From: Branchiostoma floridae
Taxonomy: Eukaryota > Chordata > Leptocardii > Amphioxiformes > Branchiostomatidae
NCBI RefSeq assembly: GCF_000003815.2
Contig: NC_049981.1
Location: forward strand, 32,315,712-32,379,711
Length of the DNA stretch: 64,000 bases
Reading direction: 5' to 3'
The notes below the pieces were generated by a model. It was not told where the DNA came from. It saw nothing but the letters and a program-made list of their open reading frames with translations, and did not search any database. Position 1 is the stretch's first letter, and each line of letters opens with the position of its first letter. The translations under genes were made by a program, and so were the position numbers. Shown piece by piece: positions 32,400 through 44,065 of the stretch.

Positions 32400-32735
32400 A
32401 TGGCCTTTTTTGAAAATTGATATGTGGTTATCAAGATGCTTCAACACCCTTTAATTCTATAACAGGAATGAACTGAGTAATTGATGGTGTATTACGATAT
32501 GTTTGATGTTATTTCGTATCTGTAAGCATTGTAATCTTTTGTCGTTAAGTTCTTTTGCGTAGGTTGTCATAGTCTGGAAAAGACTGACTGACAGAGAGAG
32601 ATTGTGATATATCAATAATACAATGGCCTTGTTTGAAAATTGATATGTGCTTATCAAGATGTTTTTTCATTTTCACTTTGACATTCCATAACAGGAATGA
32701 ACTGAGTAATTGATGGTATATTATGATATATATCA
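32400..32735. repeat. Tandem duplication in the copy B 3' flank
   Basis: Two direct copies of a segment containing TTTGAAAATTGATATGTG and CATAACAGGAATGAACTGAG, about 230-240 bp apart. Copy A has one diverged version near 12750-12830. The rest of 32184-34470 has no gene. Confidence 0.7.
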
Positions 32736-33550
32736 ATAAAACAGTCACATGTAGGGACCAAACCCCACAATTTTTTCTCATGTCAATCGATCTGGCGTCT
32801 ATATTGAGTCATTGAAACACATCTGAACACCAGGTGTACTTGATTTCTTTTCAATAGATCCCTGTACTTTCGTCAATGTCATAGGTTTAAAAAGCTTTAC
32901 TTTATTGTCTTTTTTGTTTTCTCTATTATTAAGGGCTAACCTTGGGAGAGTGAAAAATAATTACGTGATAAAAAACACAGTTGCTCGTTTTCCCTTCATC
33001 ATTTGTCTCAATAATAGAGGTTGATAGAATCTTTTGCATGAAATATTGTAAAAGCTAAAGTTATATACCAATTCTTGATCACGTCACCCCAACTGACAAC
33101 ACAAAAATTAAAGAAAGTTGAAATATTTGAATCTTCGTAAATAAATAATTTGCTGCTAATAGCGTTACGTTCTTACTTTGCATTTAAAAATAAGAAAAAT
33201 GATTTAAAAAAACAGTCATTCTGGTTTTGCCAGTTGAAAGGGGTGTATAGTATAGAGGGTAACGTTATTGACATAGATATCCTAAATAGCCGCATTAGTC
33301 AGACAGACTGCACAGCCTGTTGTTGAAAACGTAATCTCTACATTTCCAACACCCAGTCGACAGCAGTTATAGCCGTTTGTATGCACCAGACGGAGGTTAT
33401 GTCAGTGAATCACAGTATTGCACGTATAAAGGACAGCGAATCGGCGTTTTTACATCACCATGGTAACCGTGTTCTGTGGGGATCATGAATAAATCATGAC
33501 AGAGAAATGCACTTTCTCAGACACTTATAATGAGTAGTGCCTGGTATCAG

Positions 33551-33716
33551 TTAATTGCACGTCTTATAAACGCACAGTTCGGTTAATTGCACGGAATCCC
33601 CAAATCTCGTGACGGTGCGGTCCAACTGGGTAACTTCGCATTATCACACACGCCGGATAATTGCACGGAATTCTTTGGCAAATTGGGTGTGCAATTAAGC
33701 GGCTTCCACTGTATTT
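33551..33716. mobile_element. Possible pogo/Tigger-like MITE remnant
   Basis: Ends CAGTTAATTGCACG and the complement of AATTAAGCGGCTTCCACTG, flanked by T/TA, with internal repeats of TTAATTGCACGGAAT. This resembles short pogo-group elements that insert at TA; the TIRs are diverged, so the call is tentative. Confidence 0.4.
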
Positions 33717-34470
33717 AGGCATGACAATAGATTTTGCGCTACTATGAGTCCAGAAATTTGAAAGAAAACTCCGACCCTAGCCGACACTGGACAACTTGCT
33801 CGTTATGATCCCGATAGATGGAAAAACTAGTACTCGTCATAATTCTAACCGGCATGTGTTCCCAACGGCAAGTGACTTTACTCACCTAGTTTGAAGTCCG
33901 CGATTCCTACCTAATACGCCTCTTGGCTTGCTTGCTTTAAAATATAAAAAGATGTCCATCATCATCACCCACTGTGTTCTGCCTCTAAAGTATTGGCAGA
34001 GTCCTGTCCATACATAGACATTTACAGCAATCATTAGAGAACATAACACGGTATAACTCAGAGCTGGGCTGAAGATCTCGGACCGAAGTTTCTGGTAGGC
34101 ATTTTACAGCATGTTGTTGTCACTTGACTTTTCAGCGTCTCCGACACCCAGTCAGCAATATGATTCATATAAATTATTGTCTTTCTGTGATATAACGTTA
34201 CTCTACTCTCTCACTCTCACTCACTCTCACTCGTCCCGTAGCTCATGTGGCCGTAGGGGCAGTAATGCTGTTCACTACTCTACTCTATATTAAACTTGAG
34301 TTTAAATTAAAGATGGAACTCCTTTCTTACACATGTACCTTACAATATGCTGAACACCAGAGAAACGAACTAAAAGAAAGGGTGACACAATCACATTGAA
34401 GTTCAAAACATGACCAAAGCTTGAAATCAATCATCATCTAATTCTAGTTTATAATTACGGCCTTTGTAAT

Positions 34471-34648
34471 ATGCGCCGTCACGCGATGAGATTTGGATAA
34501 TCAGGTACTGCGCCAGGGTTTGACCCTTCACCTTTGACATCAGCCATTTTGATATTTCTGCTGATGTGCCCTGTCAGGCTCGTGCTCTCCAGTTTAGTAC
34601 TACAGTGTAGTATTTTGCCCGTTATTTCTCGTTCAGGATTAGTTAAAG
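34471..34648 (+). promoter_or_regulatory. Promoter/non-coding first exon of zinc-finger gene 1
   Basis: Shared block, also at 39357-39523 and 42846-43022. Common order: GCGATGAGATTTGGATAATC, a TTTGACC..CCTTTGACAT segment, a YY1-like GCCATTTTGAT, CTGATGTG, then AGTTAAAG followed by donor GTAAGC. The conserved end at a splice donor implies an untranslated first exon spliced to 37168. Confidence 0.6.
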
Positions 34649-35012
34649 GTAAGCTTGGTTTTGATCAACAACACGCAACTATATTAATTTGTCGTGAAGA
34701 AGCGCTTGTACTTCGTAGATTTTTGTGGATTTGTGTAACGTCTATTATCATAATACCGGTACGTTTACGACGATTTCTCTAGCCATAATGATTTGACAAA
34801 TTGTCAACGCATCATTTTCTCCAGTTACATGTTGCTGTTATAGGTTGCCCTTGCCACTTCTTCTGTGTAACTTTTCTGCCACTCTTGTCCTGCTAAAAGC
34901 GTAATATTGTAATTGTAGCACGCCGCGGAATTACACGGCGAACGGGCGCGTGGTTGGGAGGGGGTACAAAATACCGGTAGGAAGAAACACGGCACAATTA
35001 ACTGCCGCTGTG

Positions 35013-36102
35013 TAACGGCACTGAACTTTAATCCAACACATTCCAACAAATTCTAAACTGAACCATGAATAAACAAGCGGGCTTTAGCGCATTCTGGAAA
35101 CTGTTTAGTGCATTGTTTACTATGTTTCCCCGGCCATTGCTACACACGCATTGGTCTGCCACTTTCTGTTGTGTCGCGAGAAAATAACATTTCAAAGACA
35201 GTGTAACTGATAGCAAGTCATTTGGGATTCTATTCCCAGTGGAACTTTAATCCAACACAATAATATAACAAGGCTGTTTATCTATGGATTTCATATTTAC
35301 AACGACAAATTAGTATCAATCGGCAGGCACTTACTCAAGGTTAAATTGGCAAATCGGCATGTCAGTAAACTGCTGATAGCAGCGATCAAAACACGGCCCG
35401 AAAATACATCAACCAGCGGCAAATCCGTTCTGCTGTTCCACTACACAGTTATGACGTTCTATGAAACTTTTCATCCGTTGTTTGGTCAGCAAATGGTGGC
35501 AAAATACGTTGTTTGTGAATGGTTCCCCAAAAATATCCCCGCAAAACACAGTACAAACTCCCTACAGCACGTCCCCCATGTGGGGCTGTAATAGTATCGC
35601 CAGTGAGATCCGTCCTACTGGCCTTTGGATGTGATCACTTTCAAAAATAGGGGTGAAGGGGCGTGCTGAAATATGATTCAAAATGGCGCGTGTTCGGATT
35701 TCCACTGAATTTGCGTAACAAAGCCTGGCCCTGTACTTTAAAGAGGGATACTTCAAGGCATGTTGGTTGTGTTGGATGGACAGTTTATTGATATTTCACT
35801 ATATTTACTGTCATGATGATTGTGTAATGTGAGGACGAAGAGTAGGGTTGCTTGAAATTACAATCGCTGCCCTCTTCCCACGGCTTGATTAACAGCATGA
35901 AAACATACCAGAAGATTGATTAACTTGTCACTGCAACATGCGATCTTTGTGAGCTCAAACTTACAAGGTTTTAAGTCGTATACCTTACTGGTCTTGTAAA
36001 GCACTCAAAAGAATTTGCAAACCGGAGCTAGTTTTTGACTGACAGATGGGTTCTGAAAAGTGTTGGATTAAAGTTGCGTTGGATTAAAGTTCAGTGCCGT
36101 TA
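35013..36102. mobile_element. 1.09-kb non-autonomous DNA transposon
   Basis: Terminal inverted repeats of about 28 bp begin TAACGGCACTGAACTTTAAT at the left and its complement at the right. The motif ACTTTAATCCAACAC recurs internally at about 35246 and doubly at the right end. No transposase motif is visible in the short ORFs. TSD not evident. It lies in the putative first intron of zinc-finger gene 1, and the rest of 34650-37167 has nothing else recognised. Confidence 0.6.
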
Positions 36103-37167
36103 CATTTATACATCCTCTGATGTTCCTTCCTTTTCTGTCAGTAAATGCATAAAACATAAACCTGCATGAGCATACAAAATGTCATGAGAAAACGGACGTA
36201 TACTGTCAAGAATTTTCATTTAACTTCTGTCCGTCACAACAGCTATTACGTAACACTTCACTGCTAGCGTAGATATAAAAATGGCGGGAAAATGGCTGCG
36301 TACGTTCAATTTTGCCCATTCAGTCGTAGATCCGGGCTATTATGCAACGGTTCTTCACACTTTTACATGAGTTGTAGGTCACCAACAGAAATTCAAGATT
36401 GTTGTTGAATCATGTTCGTCTTGTGCCGTGAGCATGTGTAATTATGATCTATATAAATTTGGCAATGAATGTGACAGTCTGTTCGTCCCACGACGAGCTG
36501 CCTACCCCGAAATTTAAAAAAAAGTATACTGAAAACTTTTGGCCTTGTTGTCTTCGAATGCATTGTTATCGATGCTTTGTAAATGGTGTATTGGACACCT
36601 AGATGTCTGAAGTGTGCACAGCTCAGAAATAACTATTGTTGCATGTGTAGATCTCTTTAAGTTCCAGTATTTTTAATCTACCGGTATAAGTCTTACTACC
36701 GGTATTATGCCAATGCATGTTAGATGTTCCCGATGATCCGAATGTGTCATCGTCTTTAGTGAATCTTTAGTGTATGTAATGTAACTGGGGGAAGGTTGAT
36801 GACACAGGACTGGACGCTTGGATAGAGCAAGAGGTGAAGTGTGTCAGAGCATCAGGACTGAGGGGTTGAAGGGCAACATAACTATAGTTAAAGCATTCAT
36901 AGCTGAGGCAACTAGGTTCTGAGTCTGAAAAACGTAGATAGAGTGTTAGGCAGAAAAACAATGCAAAATCATCCTTTTAAAGAGCCTTAGTTGCCTCAGC
37001 TGAAGGCATACATGTACAGGGTCGGAAGCAAGCAGGATAATTTTTAGAAGCTTGGGTTTTTCATATTCAGACCTTTTGTGGTACGTACCCAGTGGGAATT
37101 TCCTATCGATTTGTCTTAAATTTCGTACCCATCATAGCATTTTCTTACCGTACGTTTTCTACAACAG

Positions 37168-38397
37168 GATAGGTGTGACAGCAAGCGATGGGTCTCTAAC
37201 AGAAGTTTTCAAGCAGCATTTAGCAGCCAGCTATTGATAGATGCCGCCAAAATAAAGTTGGGGAAGAATCTGATACTAGTAAGTCCAACCTCTCCCAGTG
37301 CAAGAAGGAACTTTAAAGATCGGAGGATGCAAAGATTAGATACAATTGATTAACGAGTTTGAATTCCAAACCGAGTAATCTCTCTACCTTTTGACTTTTT
37401 CAGGGCCATATTTAGGCCCACCGGACCTAGTAGTGACTGGAAAAGAATCACATCGTCCTTTCGGAGGGTGACCAGCGTGGCTACTGCACAAGTAAATAAA
37501 ATGGCCAGCAAAGGGGACATGGACAGACACATGGCTAAACACACGGGTGGAATGCCTTACAGGTGTGGGGAGTGTGAATGCACCACAGATAGCCAGTCAA
37601 ACCTGACCAAGGACAATAAGATGGTACATACCAGTGAGATGCCATACAAGTGTGATCAATGTCACTTCTACATGTGTGGGAAGTGTGAATACAAGACACA
37701 TTGGCAGCCAAGCCTGACAAGACACATTAAGATGGTACATACCAGAGGGAAGCCGTACAAATGTGACCAGTGTGACTTCTGCACAGCTAAGAAAGGGGAC
37801 CTGGACACACACATAGCTGAACACTCTGGTGAGAAACCCTACTTGTGTGAGAAGTGTGGGTACAGGACAGCCGACAAGATTCAGCTATCTCGTCATATGA
37901 GGATGCATCTCCATACAGAACAAAAGCACCAGTGTGACCAGTGTGCCTTCAGCACGCTTTTGAAATCGAGTTTGGACAACCACAAGTTAAAACATGTAAG
38001 TGAAAAGCCTTACATGTGTGGGGAGTGTGGGTACAGGACAGATCACTTCTATGTTCTGTCTACGCATATGAAGATACACACAACACAGCAGTCGTTTAAG
38101 TGTGGCCAGTGTGCCTATTGCACATCTAGAAAATCAGCTCTCATTCAACATATGGCTATGCACACTGATGAGAAACCCTACATGTGTGGTGAGTGTGGGT
38201 TCAGGACAAGATTAAAGTCCGCCCTGTCATTGCATATGAAGAAACATACAGAAGAGAAGTCCCACAAGTGTGACCAGTGTGACTACCGCACAGTTAGAAA
38301 AGGGAATTTGGACAAACACATGGCTAAACACACTGTGGAGAAACCGTACAAGTGTGACCAGTGTGACTTCAGCGCAGCAAAGCAAGGACAGTTGTAG
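37168..38397 (+). CDS. C2H2 zinc-finger gene 1, ends decayed (possible pseudogene)
   Basis: Acceptor TTTTCTACAACAG opens the exon at 37168. At the site where gene 3 has its initiator ATG, this copy reads GTG in a shifted context, and early stops follow. The usable frame starts at ATG 37501 and runs 298 codons to TAG 38395-38397. It encodes about eight intact C2H2 fingers, with further degenerate ones at the N-terminus. Fingers alternate between CDQCxxCTA.K..LD.H and CGECGYRT..S.LS.HMK types with TGEKPY-like linkers. Right after the TAG, the sequence resumes finger-like coding (AAACACATTGGTAAACAC), so the stop is a truncating mutation. It would bind DNA if expressed, but decay at both ends favours a dying gene. 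Confidence 0.65.
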
Positions 38398-38860
38398 AAA
38401 CACATTGGTAAACACAAGCACACGGCTCAGATGATAAACCTTTCATGTGTGGTTTGTGTGGATTCAGGACTGGTGACAAGTCTAGTCTGTCAAGCCATTT
38501 AAAGAAGCACAGAGAAGCTTTGTGATAACAGCTTGGATAAGAAAGTACATCTGGAACTACACACAGCTTAAAAAGCAGACGTGAGTACCCACATGTCCAA
38601 ACACTCTGGTGAGAGGCCCTAGATTTACATGTGTGGGCAGTGTGGGTTCAGGACAGATGTATTATTAGTACATGTAACGTTAGGTCTACCCTTTCCAGAG
38701 ACAGGAAAATACCGTCTGGAGAACAGTATCAAGGCTGTCTGGATCAAGACCTAGCCAAGCATTTTCCAGTTGGATAGAAGCCGTACATGTGTGACCACTG
38801 TGGCTTGTGCGGAGTATGGAGAAATGTCTTGGTACACTTTGACAAGGCATGCCATTTTAG
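38398..38860 (+). pseudogene. Degenerate 3' zinc fingers of gene 1
   Basis: Frame-shifted finger remnants: TTCATGTGTGGTTTGTGTGG, CAAGCCATTTAAAGAAGCAC, TACATGTGTGGGCAGTGTGG and ATGTGTGACCACTGTGGC. Parallel pseudo-finger tails follow genes 2 and 3, so the ancestral protein was longer. A candidate AATAAA lies at 39184-39189. Confidence 0.65.
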
Positions 38861-39356
38861 GTGGAAAGGATGTTTGCAAAATCGTGTATTAGAAAGTAAA
38901 GGAGAGAATTCAGGAATATGAGAGGTAGTTGTTACGTTTATAAAAGTTTAATAGACATCCAGGTAGACAGAAAGTACTAGTTCTTGTTTTGTTCCTATTG
39001 TGTCTATTGGCACGTGCAATGTACATGTGGGGCATGAAGTTTCCTCACTATTTCTGTAGTAAGATTTTAGAGGTACAGAGTGAGGATTTAATGTTTGTTG
39101 TAATCTTCAATCATAAGGCTTATACATACTGACAATGAGGGGGGGGAGGGGGTACCATTCTATGTACACCATGCCAAGGTGTGAATAAATATAAAGTCTG
39201 GAAGTATAAATGTTGTAGAGCCAATATCATTATTAATACTGGCTACTATTAAGATACAAGTACTGTAGAACAGAGTGTCTTGGGAGAATACCTTCAATAA
39301 TGAGGCCAAATTGTTACGTAATTGACATTTAAGCTGGCCTTTACCGCCATTGCGTT

Positions 39357-39523
39357 GTGCGCCACACGCGATGACATTTGGGTAATCAGGTAACATTAGA
39401 GTGGAACTATGACCTTTGACATAGCCTCAAATTTCCATCCGCCATCTTAAGATTCCTGCCGATGTGTCTGGCCACTTTTTGCCGTATTTCTGTAATTTTT
39501 TTCCAGTCCAGGATCAGTTAAAG
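39357..39523 (+). promoter_or_regulatory. Promoter/non-coding first exon of zinc-finger gene 2
   Basis: Second copy of the shared block. It contains ACGCGATGACATTTGGGTAA, a CCTTTGACAT segment, the best YY1-like match CCGCCATCTTAAG, CTGCCGATGTG, and ATCAGTTAAAG with donor GTGAGC at 39524. Confidence 0.6.
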
Positions 39524-39977
39524 GTGAGCATTACATACCCAAGACGTCAATATTGAATAATTGCGTTTGCATCTAGTATAACAGGCGCCGGAACGTACGT
39601 AAATCTGTCAACCGTTACGCAACCGTATGTCTGTTGCCGTGTGGGGAGGGGGGCAAGAATTTTCAGACTTCATTTCACACAAAATTCAAACCCCAAAACG
39701 CATCAATCTTTAATACTGTTCATTTACTATGCCAGGAGTAGGCAAAGCTTCTGCTAAGCACGTAAGCAAATGAGGCTTGATAACTGTTTAGTAGGACGAC
39801 TATAGGCCAGTTCCTCGGCCGTATAGCAAGAAAATGTGTTGGCCCTGGAGCCGAGGGGCTACTATTGAAGGCCCTGCGAACTGTCTGGCATCCAGGCTAC
39901 TTGCGAATGGGGAACGTTTATATCTGAAGCAATCTATACAGGGTTAATTCTGTGACAGTCGTTGTAACTTGTATAGA

Positions 39978-40040
39978 TGTTGTTGTTGTTGTTGTCCTCG
40001 TTTAACGTCTATTATTTCGCTAGACGTGGTCTCTTGGTGC
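39978..40040 (-). repeat. Dispersed repeat, inverted partner of 43188-43252
   Basis: The complement reads ..CCAAGAGACCACGTCTAGCG then ATAGACGTTAAAC and (AAC)n. The same sequence, plus orientation, is at 43188-43252. The AAC-rich end suggests a SINE 3' tail. Confidence 0.6.
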
Positions 40041-40188
40041 TGAGTAACACATGGTTCGCTTTTGAGTCAATAGTCTCTCTTGGTTTTTAAGATGTTGTAA
40101 TTTTTGCATCTTTTTCCTGCATCATGATGCACATAACAGAGAAAAAAAAACATGTCCAATAACATTTTTCTTACGTTTTCCAGAACAG

Positions 40189-41630
40189 GTCAAATATCAC
40201 AGCAAGCCGTGGGTATCTAACCGCAGTTTGCCATTGGCAGATGACAAGACAGATAGGAAACAACTCACAATTCTCTACCATCATGCTTAGATAAGTCTGG
40301 TGAGAAACCATTGAATAGGTCCAACCTCTCCTACTATAATAAGAAACATACAGAGAGCTGTACAAGTGTGACCAACGTGACGTCTGCAGTACGAGAAAAG
40401 AGGTCTTATACACACATGGATAAACACGTCTGTGAAAATATGTGGAGATTGTGGGTACAAGACAGATGACTGGTCTGACCTATTGAGTCATATGAAGACG
40501 TGTACAGGAGAAGAGAGCAAAAGTGTGACCAGTGTGGCTACATCGCAACAAGCAAAGGGAACTTGGACAGACACATGGCTAAACACGCTGATGAGAAACA
40601 CTACATTTGTGCAGAATGCGGTTACCAGGCGGCTGTTAAGTCCAGGTTATCACGTCATGCAAAGACACATACAGGAGAGAAGCCTTACAAGTGTGACCAG
40701 TGTGACTACTGCAGTGCTTGGAAATGGGACTTAGATAGACACAGGGTAAAACACTCCAATGAGAAACCCTACATGTGTGGGGAGTGTGGGTTCAGGACAG
40801 GTCACAGAGCTGCCTTATCAAGTCATATGAAGATGCATACAGGAGAGAATCTGTACAAGTGTGATCAGTGTGACTACTGCACAGTAAGAAAATCAGCTTT
40901 GGACGGACACAAGGTAAAACACACTGGTGAGAAACCCTACATGTGTGGGGAGTGTGGGTTCAGGACAGGTCAAAGGTCTAGCCTTTCATGTCATATGAAG
41001 CTACATACAGGAGAGAAGCCCTACAAGTGTGACCAGTGTGACTTCTGCACAGCTTGGAAAAGGGATTTAGATAGACACAGGGTAAAACACTCCAATGAGA
41101 AACCCTACATGTGTGGGGAGTGTGGGTTCAGGACAGGTCACAGGTCTGCCCTATCACGTCATATGAAGATACATACAGGAGAGAAGCAGTACAAGTGTGA
41201 CCAGTGTGACTTCTGCACAGTAGAAAAATTAGCTTTGAACAGACACAAGGTAACGCACACCAGTGAGAAACCCTACATGTGTGGTGAGTGTGGGTACAGG
41301 ACACATCACAAATCTACCCTAGCAAGCCATATGAAGATACATACTGGGGAGAAGCCGTACAAGTGTGGAGAGTGCGGGTACAGGACAGCTTTCAAATCTG
41401 CCCTATCCAGTCATATGAAGAGACATACAGAACTGAAGCCACACAAGTGTGACCAGTGTGACTACTGCACAGCTTGGGGACCAGACTTTATTACCCACAT
41501 GTCTAAACACTCTGGTGAGAGACCCTACAATTACATGTGTGGGCAGTGTGGGTTCAAGACAGATTATAAGTCCACCCTTCTTAGACACACGAAAATGCAT
41601 TCAGGAGAAAAGCCACACACACAAGTGTGA
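40189..41630 (+). CDS. C2H2 zinc-finger gene 2, 13-finger array with decayed 5' end
   Basis: Acceptor TTACGTTTTCCAGAACAG precedes 40189. The expected initiator reads ATATCAC instead of ATATGGC, and the first two finger units (40355-40500) are frame-shifted. From 40524 an open frame encodes 13 consecutive C-x2-C-x12-H-x3-H fingers to TGA 41628-41630. The alternation CDQCD(Y/F)CTA / CGECG(F/Y)RT is very regular, a two-finger (168-bp) unit amplified in tandem. Linkers are TGEKPY or SNEKPY. The intact array suggests either recent decay or an unseen alternative 5' exon. AATAAA at 42379-42384 is a candidate polyadenylation signal; a degenerate finger lies at 41700-41760. Confidence 0.7.
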
Positions 41631-42845
41631 CCAGTGTTAGTGTCCTGTTAGTCATCAAGGCTATCTGGACCAACAGGCAACACGTAGCCAAGCATACTTC
41701 AGTTGGAGAGAAGCCGTACAAGTTTGAACACTGTGGCTGGGGAACAGTTTACAAAAATGTCTGGGTACACAATCGGTAAAAAAAAAACATTTGAGGTTTT
41801 AGGTGTAGCAGTTGTATGAAAATACTTGCATCAAATGTATTATGTACAGCAGAGAAACTATTTATAGGAGTAGGTGATACATGTGTGAAGGTTAGACATC
41901 CAGGTAAACAATATTTAAAATAGTAGTTGTTAATTGCGGCGCGGGTTAAATTGCCCCTTTTTGCATATACAATGTACATGTGGGGCAGTTTCCTCACTTT
42001 TCCTGTAGTATAATTTTGGATTCACTGAGGAAGGATGTTATGTTCTTCTCAATTCTCTATCATGGTTATGCTTATGCACATACTGGTGTTGGTGTTGCTG
42101 GGGGTGGGGGGTTGTCACTTATGTAACAATATGCACCACAATGTCAGGTACAAGCATAAAGCTTGTCAGTGTTATGTAGTAAAAGAGACTTCTATGAAGC
42201 TAATATAAATGTAGTGTGGAAAGCATCCTTCTAGCCTGGTCATATATTGATTATACTATAATTATAACTTATAGCAGCCCGCCCAACACCCAGTCGGCTT
42301 TAGTTGGGAGCCCCAGGCAGCAGAGTTTGTGTTTAATACACAGACAAGCATCGTTTTGTCTGTTGAGTTGGTGGAACCAATAAAGTTCCAAATGTTAACA
42401 TCAATCCTTATATTGTGTGAATGGAATTAAAAGAAATTTGTTAGTCTAGGCTGGTCTCTCTCTTTCCTTCAAACACAAAGAAAACCAAATTCCAAAACAT
42501 AGCGACCACCCCGTCTTCACCAAGAGTACCCTCAGCCCCACACCGAGTAGGAGTCAACCCATTGATCATCCAAATTCATACAAACCCATTAAAACTAATA
42601 AAGACTGCCTCAAATATTCATTTTCCCAAGAACTGCCACCGATTGGAATACTTTACCATACTCTACCACACTTCAAGCTAACCCCACTAAGTTTAAGGAA
42701 GAGGCATTACAACATCTAAGGAACAGCCAATAACACAACAGCACTACGCCCTGGGTGGTTTGCCCCAACAAAATAGGGGTGTTGCCCAGTATCAGAACAA
42801 GAACAAGTTAATATTAAAAAAAAATACGTATGCGGAACAATCGAT

Positions 42846-43022
42846 GTGCCCCACATGCGATGTGATACGGGTAATCAGGCACAACACCTGGGGTCGATGT
42901 TTGACCTTTGACATGCATAAATCGATCTTGTTTTTGTCAGCCATTTTGATTCCTGCCGATGCGTCCTTTCTCCAGGTTTTGCATTATTACTGTCGACTTC
43001 CCCTGTACAGCATCAGTTAAAG
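42846..43022 (+). promoter_or_regulatory. Promoter/non-coding first exon of zinc-finger gene 3
   Basis: Third copy of the shared block: CATGCGATGTGATACGGGTA, TTTGACCTTTGACATG, YY1-like CAGCCATTTTGATTCCTGCC, CGATGCGTC, and CATCAGTTAAAG with donor GTGAGA at 43023. Splicing to the acceptor before 44056 gives a 1.03-kb intron. Confidence 0.62.
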
Positions 43023-43678
43023 GTGAGAAGTTGATAGCCACGACAATTCTTTCAATCTACGTGTCTGAATATTTTCGCTCGTTCTGTAGAAGATCGACCC
43101 CGCCTCCTGTGTGTGACCGTGTTTGGGGAGGGGGGTAGCTGTGGAAGGGAAGCACCAGCGAGGTCAACAAACCAAAGAGCACCTAGCAGCAAAAGCACCA
43201 AGAGACCATGTCTAGCGGTGAAATAGACGTTAAACAAGGACAACAACAACGGAAGGGTGTGTGTGTGTTTGCGTGTGCGTCTGTGTGTTTGATTGCACAA
43301 ATTGCAGACTTCATTTCACATATAAGCAGATGATCTGCATCTGCATCTGCTTAAAGATAAATAGTGGAACCGATCACGCTGTTCGTTCTACTGCGGCTAG
43401 TCTAGGCATGAGTCCTACTCAGTTCAGAAAGATTTAGCCTCTAAAGGAGCTGGTTTCACCAACCTGGACTATTTTACGACATGGCTTAGGCCATGTTGAT
43501 CTGATTATCATTATATGGATGCTATGGGATCCCCAAAACTGATGCGAGCTCGTGAATGAAAAAAAAAGAAGTTTTGCCAAAACAAAGTTGCCTTTAGTAT
43601 GAAATGTAAGTGGTCAGGAAGATCTTGTGGTCAGGTTGAACATAGGACTAAATACACATATCGTATACCAACAATAAA

Positions 43679-43912
43679 CCCTTTCACAGAAGTTACCGCG
43701 CAAGCGTGGGTGAGAGGAACTCTGGGTAATATGTCAAAGTTAAAGGCTCTCAAATGTATTAAACAGTCTCGTCTATACGATTTGTGTAACAATGTCCTGA
43801 AAATAATGACGACTTGGAAATGGCGGAATGTCTACGATCTGGGGCCTTCAACTTTGACATATTACCCAGAGTTCCTCTCACCCTCGCGTGCCTGGTAAAT
43901 TCTGTGAAAAGG
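43679..43912. mobile_element. MITE with long imperfect TIRs (CTTTCACAG family)
   Basis: Left arm CCCTTTCACAGAAGTTACC.., GAGAGGAACTCTGGGTAATA, TGTCAAAGTTAAAGGC mirrors the right arm over about 65 bp. A relative with the same core (GGTAATATGTCAAAGGTTAA) is at 49565-49800. It lies in the putative intron of zinc-finger gene 3. The rest of 43024-44055 holds only a GT-rich stretch (43258-43292). Confidence 0.7.
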
Positions 43913-44065
43913 CTTATTATGTGTAGGGAACGGTATACCGTACCAGTACGGACATGGTTTTCATGTCATGTGGACTTTTTCTCTTAAGAAGTTCCCACCT
44001 ACTAGTACTGTGCACATCAAATGCATTATTCTTACACATGTCTTTTCCACATCAGGTCAGATAAT

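Larger units (their letters stand above)
16750..34190. repeat. Segmental duplication, unit B
   Basis: The counterpart of 150-14250, larger by about 3.4 kb. Extra length comes mainly from intron 3 and 4 repeats (19841-20053, 21148-23241), the expanded 131-bp array (about 26730-27222), intron 10 sequence (28096-28850), and two additional exons between 29460 and 30694. It lacks the copy A MITE (224-470) and the retroelement tail (4391-4776). Upstream stretch 16830-18332 holds no supported gene. Confidence 0.8.

Noticed and set aside
35346-35591. 81-codon ORF inside the 1.09-kb TIR element
   Set aside because: Considered as transposase; no DDE/DDD or zinc-finger motif and too short.
44021-44065. 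Upstream in-frame ATG of zinc-finger gene 3
   Set aside because: It lies before a strong acceptor (CTTTTCCACATCAG) homologous to those of genes 1 and 2, so it should be intronic; ATG 44066 is preferred.
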